A DNA stretch of 49,118 bases from Methanomicrobia archaeon JdFR-19 (GTDB lineage Archaea > Halobacteriota > Methanosarcinia > DSM-18856 > Methermicoccaceae), in the NCBI GenBank assembly GCA_002010075.1, contig MTMG01000017.1, positions 119,142 through 168,259 on the forward strand, given 5' to 3'. The notes beneath the pieces are model-generated. The model ran no database searches. It saw only the letters and a list, made by a program, of their open reading frames with translations, and was not told the origin of the DNA. Positions within the stretch are counted from its first letter, which is position 1, and each line of letters begins with the position of its first letter. The translations under genes and the position numbers were made by a program. Shown one piece after another: positions 42,176-49,118 of this stretch.

Positions 42176-42973
42176 TTACAACCTACGCAAGACAAAGTAA
42201 GTCATGAGTATTGCAACAACTGATAGTATGCCCTCTATTGGAAGCGTTGGTTTCTTATTTTCTGTTTCACTCTCTGCTTTTCCTCCCTCAGCTACTTGAG
42301 ATGTATTATTCACATTTGTCTCTGTGAGATTAGTCGTCTCCACGGTTGTGTTTGTCTGGTTTGTCTCTACTATCTCTTCTTTCTTTTGTTCTTCTGATCC
42401 AAACAAAGCCTCAACACTTTCGAGAGTTATTATCCTGCTCATACCACCGACTCTTAGCTCAAATGTCCCTGGAGGTATCGGCTTCGTATTATATGAGTAG
42501 GTGAAATATCCTGATGAATCCGCCTTCAGCGACGTCCATGCTGTGATTGTTAAGTCTGAATATGATGCCCCCTCCACTGCATCACCCTTTATTCTTATAT
42601 CGTATGTACCCGGAGGTACATTGCTCTGTGAAACGGTTGCTGTTCCACCACTGCCTTCCGAACTCTTTGTAAGCCATATCAAGATTTTTACAGATACGTC
42701 GAGTTTTTCACAATTCGTGGCAGACACTGTAAAACGGTTGTTAGAGGTGGGTATATTTACATCATAAAGATAGTACTTGAACTCACCTCCCTCCACTGGC
42801 ACTCTCAACCTAAACATGACTGTTATAGGTACATCCTCATTCGGATCAGCATAGCCTTCTATCACAACCGTATCTCCTTGATAGGGATGTGATGGGTGGA
42901 TATCAAACGTATTTACAGAGGCGCTTGCAGGGATTGCAAGCATCAGTATGATAAATACAAGATATCTCACCAT
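42176..42973 (-). CDS. Surface protein with signal peptide and C-terminal anchor
   Basis: 265 residues. The signal peptide (RYLVFIILMLAIPASAS) is followed by beta-sandwich text (FDIHPSHPYQGDTVVIEGYA, VPPGTYDIRIKGDAVEGASY), a Thr/Asn/Glu-rich linker with many N-glycosylation sites (NQTNTTVETTNLTETNVNNT), and a terminal helix (GILSVVAILMTYFVL) with RRL. It is typical of archaeal cell-envelope proteins; the function is unknown. Divergent from glmU through a symmetric TATA box. The stop is TAA. Confidence 0.7.
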   Translation of the reverse strand: MVRYLVFIILMLAIPASASVNTFDIHPSHPYQGDTVVIEGYADPNEDVPITVMFRLRVPVEGGEFKYYLYDVNIPTSNNRFTVSATNCEKLDVSVKILIWLTKSSEGSGGTATVSQSNVPPGTYDIRIKGDAVEGASYSDLTITAWTSLKADSSGYFTYSYNTKPIPPGTFELRVGGMSRIITLESVEALFGSEEQKKEEIVETNQTNTTVETTNLTETNVNNTSQVAEGGKAESETENKKPTLPIEGILSVVAILMTYFVLRRL

Positions 42974-42997
42974 GAGGACATCATATCTTCCTTAACC

Positions 42998-43007
42998 AAT
43001 ATATATG
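42998..43007. promoter_or_regulatory. Symmetric TATA box shared by glmU and the surface-protein gene
   Basis: aatatatatg lies about 25 nt from both the glmU ATG (43030) and the start of the divergent gene (42973). Both transcripts would be leaderless. Confidence 0.45.
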
Positions 43008-43029
43008 ATGTGGTTTTTAACACAGATAC

Positions 43030-44238
43030 ATGAAGGCTGTTGTACTTGCTGCTGGAGAGGGGGCAAGGTGCAGACCTCTTACATTCACACGCTCAAAGGT
43101 GATGTTGCCCATTGCAAACAAACCCATCCTTGAATATGTTATTGATGCTCTTTCTTCATGTGGTATAAAAGAGATTGTGATGGTAGTTGGATACAAAAAA
43201 GAACTGATAATGGATTACTTCCGAGATGGTGTGGATTTCGATGTCTCGATAACTTATGGAGAGCAGAAAGCAATTCTTGGAACTGCCCATGCATTGAATG
43301 TGGCGAAGCAGAATATAGAAGATGGCGAATCGTTTTTGGTTATCAATGGAGATACTATCATAAATGCTGAGACCGTGATGGAGCTGTTGCAGGCAGAAAC
43401 TCCATCAATTCTTGGTGTTTTGAGTGAATTACCAAGTCAATATGGGGTCATAATAGAAGAGAATGGTAAATTGAAGAGTATTATTGAAAAACCAAAGGAA
43501 GAAATTAGCTATTTGATAAATAGTGGCATATACTTATTTGATAGCTCTGTTTTTGATTACATAAGCAAACTCCTCATATCGGATCAGACTGAATATTCTC
43601 TAACAGATGTTATTCAACTCATGATTGAGGATAATGCTGAAATAGGTGTGATAAAGTCAAATGCCCTCTGGCTTGATGTTGTTTATCCATGGGACGTGCT
43701 CACAATCACACAACTACTCCTGAAAGAAGTAAAAACCAGTTTGAATGGAGAAGTCGAAGAGGGCGCAAAGATTATAGGAAATGTTGTGCTGGGAGAAGGT
43801 TCAATCGTAAGGAGTGGATGCTATATCGTTGGCCCCACGGTTATAGGAAGAAACTGTGAGATAGGTGCAAATACGACAATACTGCCCTCAACAACAATCG
43901 GCGATAACACAACTATCTCTACCAATTCCCACATTGAGAATTCTGTGTTATTTGGTCATTCATTTGTGCAATCTGGTGCATTCATCTCAAACTCAATCAT
44001 TGCCTCGTCTCTCGTCTCTGGCTCACACCTTTCAACAGAGGTTGCTGAGAAGCCAAGGGTTGAGGTTGAGGATGATGTCATGAGATGTCCAGGAAAGCTT
44101 GGAACCATAGTAGGAGACGACTGTTCTCTAGGATGTGGCGTGATACTTACATCTGGAAGTGTGATTGGGGGTGAGTGTGTTGTGAGTTCTGGCAAGATTA
44201 TAAAAGGATATCTTCCTGTTGGTTCGAAGGTGGTGTGA
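43030..44238 (+). CDS. glmU: Bifunctional sugar-1-phosphate nucleotidyltransferase/acyltransferase (GlmU-like)
   Basis: 402 residues. The N-terminal nucleotidyltransferase has VVLAAGEGARCRPLTFTRSK, then YGEQKAILGTAHAL and LWLDVVYPWDVLTITQ. From about residue 240 there are hexapeptide repeats (IGNVVLGEGSIVRSGCYIVG, VIGRNCEIGANTTILPSTTI) forming a left-handed beta-helix. Archaeal GlmU-like enzymes make UDP-GlcNAc by acetylating GlcN-1-P and adding UMP. Context supports this, since glmS follows 2 nt later. The stop is TGA. Confidence 0.88.
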   Translation: MKAVVLAAGEGARCRPLTFTRSKVMLPIANKPILEYVIDALSSCGIKEIVMVVGYKKELIMDYFRDGVDFDVSITYGEQKAILGTAHALNVAKQNIEDGESFLVINGDTIINAETVMELLQAETPSILGVLSELPSQYGVIIEENGKLKSIIEKPKEEISYLINSGIYLFDSSVFDYISKLLISDQTEYSLTDVIQLMIEDNAEIGVIKSNALWLDVVYPWDVLTITQLLLKEVKTSLNGEVEEGAKIIGNVVLGEGSIVRSGCYIVGPTVIGRNCEIGANTTILPSTTIGDNTTISTNSHIENSVLFGHSFVQSGAFISNSIIASSLVSGSHLSTEVAEKPRVEVEDDVMRCPGKLGTIVGDDCSLGCGVILTSGSVIGGECVVSSGKIIKGYLPVGSKVV

Positions 44239-44240
44239 AG

Positions 44241-46052
44241 TTGTGTGGGATTGTTGGCTATATTGGATACAAAAATGCAACTGACGTGCTGATTAACTCC
44301 CTTCTCAGACTAGAATACAGAGGATACGACTCATCTGGTATTGGTGTGATAACAGACAATGGAATCGTTGTAAAGAAAACTGATAGAGACATTGCACATC
44401 TTAGAGAGCTTTGTAGAGACCTGAAAGGAAAAGTAGGTATAGGACATACACGGTGGGCTACACATGGAAAGCCATCTGTCATAAATGCCCATCCCCACGT
44501 ATCGGATGGTGTTGCTGTCGTCCATAATGGCATCATAGAGAACTATCTTTTCCTCAAACAAACCCTCATGAGTCAGGGCTATCAGTTTATCAGTGATACA
44601 GATACAGAAGTAATAGCCCATCTGATTCATCACAATATCCAAAATGGCTTCAATCTTTTCAATGCTGTTCTTGAAAGTATAAAATCACTTCAGGGTTCAT
44701 TTGCGCTGGCGATTATTTATGAGAATGAACCAGACAAGATAATAGCTGTCAGGAAAGATAGTCCGCTTGTTATAGGTATGGGAGATAAAGAGATGTTTAT
44801 ATCATCAGACATCCCTGCAATTCTTCCCTATACGAGAGAAGTAATTCAAATGATGGATAACGAGATTGCAATTGTGAAGTCTGATAATGTTTCGTTTTTC
44901 GACATTTCAGGAAATACTATTGTCAAAACACCCACAACAGTGGAATGGGACATAGAAGCTGCTGAAAAGGCAGGATATGAACATTTTATGCTCAGAGAGA
45001 TTCATGAGCAATCGGCTGTTATTGAGGAGACATACAGAGGAAGATTATCTGAGCTTGAAGGTGTGAAGCTTGAAGAGATTGCATTAGATGATATCATAGA
45101 TGATATCGAAAAGATTGTCATCATTGGATGTGGTACATCATACCATGCCAGTCTTCTCGGAAAATACATCTTTGAGAGACTATGTCTTCTCCATACAGAT
45201 GTGTGGTATGCATCAGAATTCAGATATGCTCCCGTTCTCGTAGATAAAAACACCCTCTCAATCGCAATTACACAATCTGGCGAAACAGCGGATACGAAAG
45301 AGGCGATAAAAAACATAAAAGCTCATGGATTTCCAACACTTGCAATCACAAACGTAGTCGGTAGTTCGATTACGCATGAGGTCGATTACGTCTTTTATAC
45401 GCGTGCTGGTCCGGAAGTTGGTGTTGCAGCCACAAAAACCTTCACAGCCCAAGTTATTGCTCTTCTACTCCTCGCAATATACTTTGGAGCAAAAAGGAAC
45501 ACAATCTCGCGAAACGAAGTCATAGAGTATGTGAGAGAGATCAAAAGACTGCCATCGCTTATAAGAAAGGTACTTGATTAGGAGGATAACATAAAGAGAA
45601 TAGCAAAGAAGATTGCATACCATAATGATGTGTTCTTTATAGGCAGGAACATCAACTATCCGGTTGCCCTTGAAGGAGCATTAAAACTCAAAGAAATATC
45701 TTATATCCATGCAGAAGGTTATCCTGCGGGTGAGCTGAAACATGGTCCTCTTGCTCTTATAACAACAGATGTGCCAGTTGTTGCTCTTGTCTCAAGAGAC
45801 CATGTATACGAGAAGATGCTGTCAAACATCAAAGAAGTGAAAGCAAGGGGAGCTTATGTAATAGCCATAGGTGAGGATGATGTGGTGGGGATGTTTGTTG
45901 ATGAATTCATGAAGATACCATCAACATCCCCCCTATTTTCACCAATACTATCCAACATCGTACTCCAACTCCTTGCCTATCACACCGCAAAGATTCTTGA
46001 TAGGGAAATAGACAAACCAAGAAACCTTGCAAAGAGTGTTACAGTTGAGTGA
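44241..46052 (+). CDS. glmS: Glutamine-fructose-6-phosphate aminotransferase, with in-frame TAG
   Basis: Makes glucosamine-6-phosphate from fructose-6-phosphate and glutamine. Start TTG 44241 is chosen because Cys2 must be the first residue of the mature protein (CGIVGYIG). The glutaminase domain has [23 protein letters not shown] and [11 protein letters not shown] domain 1 includes [19 protein letters not shown] and [14 protein letters not shown]. At codon 447 (45579-45581) there is TAG after LIRKVLD; the frame continues [40 protein letters not shown] and [17 protein letters not shown] domain 2, to TGA. Full length is 603 residues, as in the family. Confidence 0.93.
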
Positions 46053-46062
46053 GGTGATACAT

Positions 46063-46977
46063 ATGAAATCAAAAGTATCTATAGTTGGTGCAGGTATGGT
46101 TGGAAGTACCGTTGCCCAGCGACTCGCCGAGATGGAGATTTGTGATATAATTCTGGTCGACATCGTTGAAGGGATGCCACAGGGCAAAGCTCTTGACCTC
46201 TTGGAAGCTTCGCCACTTGTAGGATACGATGTTGATATTGTGGGAACAAATGAATATGAGACGATAGAGGACTCTGACATCGTTGTTGTGTGTGCTGGTG
46301 TTCCAAGAAAACCGGGTATGTCAAGAGAGGATTTAGCCTCAATAAATGCATCAATCATGGGAAGCATATGTAATGAGGTGAAAAAATATGCAAATGATTC
46401 AATAGTGATTGTAGTAACAAACCCGCTTGATGCAATGGTATACGTGGCAAACAAAAATCTTAGTTTTGAGAGGGAGAGAGTTATTGGAATGGGGGGGCTT
46501 CTCGACTCCTCAAGATTCGCTTACTTTGTTGCTTCTGAGTTAAAATGTTCTGTAAGAGATGTGCAAGCTCTTGTGTTGGGGGGGCATGGTACCCACATGT
46601 TACCCTTACCCCGTTATACTACGGTCAGAGGGGTGTGTATAGAGAAATTACTACCTCCCGCCACCATAAAAACTCTTGTTAAGAGAACAATAAATGCAGG
46701 AGCTGAAATTGTCTCGCTTTTGAAGAGTGGTAGTGCATTCTATGCGCCATCTGCAGCAGTTGCATAGATGGTTAACTCGATTATCATGGACAGAAAACTG
46801 CTCATCCCATCTTCTATCTTGCTCAAAGGGGAGTACGGAATTAGCGACTCTTGTACCGGCGTTCCAGTTATTCTTGGAAAGAATGGTGTGGAAGAGGTCA
46901 TCAAACTTGAACTCAATGAAGATGAGATAGAAGTTATGAAGATGGCTGCAGAGGATGTTATCTCACTCGTCTCCTGA
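46063..46977 (+). CDS. mdh: Malate dehydrogenase (LDH-like), with in-frame TAG
   Basis: NAD(P)-dependent malate dehydrogenase of the lactate-dehydrogenase type. IVGAGMVGSTVAQRL is the dinucleotide motif, GVPRKPGMSREDLASIN the substrate-binding loop, and LGGHGTHMLPLPRYTTV carries the catalytic His. At codon 235 (46765-46767) TAG follows APSAAVA; the frame continues MVNSIIMDRKLLIPSSILLK and GEYGISDSCTGVPVILGKNG to TGA, restoring the family's standard 304 residues. Relatives often have Glu at this position. GGTGAT precedes the ATG by 4 nt. It follows glmS by 10 nt. Confidence 0.93.
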
Positions 46978-47842
46978 ACTCTAGCACTCTCCTTGATAAA
47001 TCATCAAAATCAGAGTCTTGAATGACACACTCTATCTTCTCAATCCATGCCTCGGGTATGGAGGAGATTCCGTCCCTCGCTCCTATGATTGCCCCAGCCA
47101 TTGACGCTATTGTATCCGAGTCTCCGCCCTATATCTACGACACACACTCCTCAAAACTGAGATGTTTGGCAAGCATGAAGAAAACACATGGAACTGCTTC
47201 TCTTGTCTCTATTCCTCCCCCAAAAAATCTGATAGCATCAGTGTATTCATAGTCTGCAGACATCTCTACCGCTCTCTCAATGAGATATGAGAGCAATGTT
47301 CCTGAGTGCTTGCTCCCACATCCTCTCTTTTCTATCTCACGTGCACCCTCTATTCCCTCTGCTATTGGGTCTCTTCCAGCAAGACAAGCCCATACAGCAC
47401 ATGCAACTGCACACGCACCTGCAATTGCAATGTTGGTTCCGTGAGTCACTAAAGCCACTCTGATCGATGTCTCTATTACATCCTCTTTATCCTCAAAAAG
47501 AAGACCGATGGGTGGGGACCTCATGGCTGCTCCATCTGTTGTTCCACTAGTTGGTATAAAATCTGGATTGCACTCATACTCCTCAAGAGCTTTTTTGGTC
47601 GTTGGACCAATTCTTTCCATTCCTGCCTCTCTCATTCTCCTCGCAATATCCTTTCTGTCAACTCTGTTGAGTTCAAGTATGCTCGTAAGCGTGAGTAAAG
47701 CGAAAATTGTGTCATCTGTTATCATCCACTCATCACAACGTTCGTGCATCTAAGCTTCCTCAGGACTCATTCCCTCAAATGGTTCTCCCATGGCATCTCC
47801 AACCGCGAGACCAACCAAGCATCCCTTTATTTTCTTGAGCAT
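46958..47842 (-). CDS. ADP-ribosylglycohydrolase family protein with three in-frame TAGs
   Basis: Dinuclear-magnesium hydrolase family that removes ADP-ribose from proteins or small molecules. Reading from ATG 47842: KKIKGCLVGLAVGDAMGEPF and EGMSPEEA, TAG (codon 31), then HERCDEWMITDDTIFALLTL, and later SFEECVS, TAG (codon 236), Ile, TAG (codon 238), GGDSDTIASMAGAI. The metal-binding TDDT and GGDSDT motifs sit on opposite sides of the TAGs, so all parts are needed. The stop is TAA. Its 3' end overlaps mdh by 20 bp. The TAGs at 236 and 238 fall just before the GGD metal site. Confidence 0.88.
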
Positions 47843-47908
47843 ATTGAAAAACTTAAAATACTCACTATTAAATAGTTGAAGTTATAAGAAATAGGAGGGG
47901 AAAGCGTC

Positions 47909-49118
47909 ATGAGAAGTTTAAAAGCAGTAGTTATTTTTCTGGCGATTACATTGGCCTTTGCAATTCCGTCGTTTGGAGCTCCGCTTGTGAACGTCAACGT
48001 CTCAACTGAGCATTTTGTGATATACGACCACACATCCAATTTGGAGAGTGGTAACTGGATAGAACTGAGTGGAGGAGATTCGGTGCCAGCTCCAACCATT
48101 ACCATCGAATACGATGTGGATAGCAGTACAAAGACCTATACCTCCTCAGGAAAGACAATATCTATCACAAGCACCAAGACGTCTGACACAATCTCCTATC
48201 CTATCACAGAGCATATGCTATATACTGCAGGGGATAATGTCAGTGCAAAGTTCTATGGTGAAAGTGGTTTGAGTGGTACGACTGTTGATTTCTATTTGTG
48301 TCCAGTATCTCTGAGTGATGTAAGAAGCGCTGTTAACAACGCCATAAAAGGAGACACATCCACGTTCAGAAACATTCTCAACTCAGGCACTGTTAAAAGC
48401 ACAACACTTGACACAAACGGAGATGGAAATGTACAGTTTAATTCAGTCTCTGCAGGAGATTACGTCCTATTTGTGACTAACGACATAACAAATCCGTTGA
48501 CTGACGATATTACGGTGTACTCCATGACACTGGTGGAAGTGCTTGATTATGACATCAGTGTGGATGCTCCAGACTCCGTTTTTAAAGGAAATGACCTCGA
48601 GGTTGAGGTTGAGGTCGATACAACCAACACTGGACCATATCACTATGGAGCGGTTCTTGTGAAGGACTCTGCCTACAAGGGACAAATCGAACTTACTTCT
48701 GACACAACAAAAGATGGAACAGACCTAGAAATAAACTCAGTTGGTATAGTAGATGGATTCGATTTGATTGACTTGACGGTCGCAAACGCCCAGAGCTACA
48801 TCCCTCAGATGATCGGAAGTGGGAAAGGAACCATAACAATAAACCAGAATGTCAATTCAAATTCTTCAACAATATCGCTGATTACAAACGACCTTGAAGT
48901 AGGAGACTACTACCTGATTGTGGGAGTCTTTGATAAGTCAGGTGGAAAGAAAATAGTTGGGATGGATGTCCAGAGTATTAAGGTGATTGCACCTCCACAG
49001 CCAACTGTACAAGAGGTAGTACAACCCACAGAAGAAGAGGTACCACCTGCCGAGGAGGTGACTGAAATCACTGTTGCAGTCACAGTCACACCAGAAGCTC
49101 CAGTGACCATAGACGTTG
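47909..49118 (+). CDS. Large secreted surface protein, partial (runs off the window)
   Basis: The frame from ATG 47909 is open for 403 codons without any stop, including TAG. A signal peptide (KAVVIFLAITLAFAIPSFGA) is followed by Thr/Ser-rich beta domains (TIEYDVDSSTKTYTSSGKTI, VSAGDYVLFVTNDITNPLTD, DISVDAPDSVFKGNDLEVEV). Near the window end is a Pro/Glu/Val/Thr-rich stretch (EEVPPAEEVTEITVAVTVTP), typical of a linker before a membrane or S-layer anchor. GGAGGGG lies upstream of the start. I suspect an archaeal S-layer-associated family with repeats; the family is not certain. Confidence 0.75.
   Translation, partial: MRSLKAVVIFLAITLAFAIPSFGAPLVNVNVSTEHFVIYDHTSNLESGNWIELSGGDSVPAPTITIEYDVDSSTKTYTSSGKTISITSTKTSDTISYPITEHMLYTAGDNVSAKFYGESGLSGTTVDFYLCPVSLSDVRSAVNNAIKGDTSTFRNILNSGTVKSTTLDTNGDGNVQFNSVSAGDYVLFVTNDITNPLTDDITVYSMTLVEVLDYDISVDAPDSVFKGNDLEVEVEVDTTNTGPYHYGAVLVKDSAYKGQIELTSDTTKDGTDLEINSVGIVDGFDLIDLTVANAQSYIPQMIGSGKGTITINQNVNSNSSTISLITNDLEVGDYYLIVGVFDKSGGKKIVGMDVQSIKVIAPPQPTVQEVVQPTEEEVPPAEEVTEITVAVTVTPEAPVTIDV

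Noticed and set aside
45630-46052. Stand-alone SIS-domain protein after glmS
   Set aside because: It is the second SIS domain of GlmS in the same frame; GTG 45630 falls inside a beta strand and has no ribosome-binding site.
46768-46977. Small separate gene after mdh
   Set aside because: It is the C-terminal part of malate dehydrogenase in the same frame, joined by TAG.
47129-47137. Selenocysteine insertion or ribosomal frameshifting in place of TAG decoding
   Set aside because: Selenocysteine uses TGA, no in-frame TGA is seen in recognised genes, and the frame never changes across the TAG sites.
1-49118. CRISPR arrays and insertion sequences
   Set aside because: No regularly spaced direct repeats and no transposase-like gene or terminal inverted repeats were found; the only long repeat is the 50-bp att pair.

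Overview
The window is archaeal chromosome. It carries exosome, proteasome, SBDS, PCNA, PriL, Alba, MC1, deoxyhypusine synthase and TATA-type promoters. Tetrahydromethanopterin- and methanofuran-type cofactor genes (MptD, MfnE-like), methanogenesis marker MtxX and the MC1 chromatin protein point to a euryarchaeon of the methanogen or methanogen-derived kind, probably on the Methanosarcinales/Halobacteriota side. Species cannot be read from the sequence.

The main observation is that TAG behaves as a sense codon. Eight genes continue in the same frame, with recognisable family sequence on both sides, through ten in-frame TAGs: Rrp41, RNase P Pop5, MtxX, RNase Z, GlmS, malate dehydrogenase, an ADP-ribosylglycohydrolase (three TAGs) and a gene inside the mobile element. 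No conserved gene here is interrupted by TAA or TGA. About 37 genes end in TGA and 18 in TAA; none ends unambiguously in TAG. TruA, DUF357 and the JAMM protein, which seem to end in TAG, each reach TGA or TAA within 1 to 13 further codons. The best-known archaeal precedent is UAG read as pyrrolysine; the Pyl machinery is not in this window, so the identity of the amino acid is inference.

Layout. 1-4717: exosome/proteasome/RNase P cluster and a radical SAM protein, minus strand. 4761-9701: UbiA prenyltransferase, DUF473, PAC2, Alba, PfkB kinase, a candidate small RNA and aspartate carbamoyltransferase. 9742-18775: peptidase M42, PAS protein, NYN protein, TruA, UPF0212, DUF357, deoxyhypusine synthase, PCNA, PriL, YhbY and DUF373. 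18751-20541: class II aldolase, MfnE-like kinase, MptD and MC1. 20669-20738: tRNA-Gly(CCC).

20698-30645 is a 9.9-kb AT-rich integrated element bounded by a 50-bp direct repeat of the tRNA-Gly 5' half. It carries a split integrase-like gene, a type I restriction-modification operon with an unrecognised winged-helix gene between hsdM and hsdS, a YgjP-type metalloprotease, an unknown protein and a HepT/MntA toxin-antitoxin pair.

30788-49118: RmuC, a molybdate/tungstate-type ABC transporter without its ATPase, SerA, MtxX, JAMM, TyrRS, RNase Z, two HTH proteins, LeuA-type synthase, GlmU/GlmS (UDP-GlcNAc synthesis), malate dehydrogenase, ADP-ribosylglycohydrolase and a large partial surface protein running off the end.
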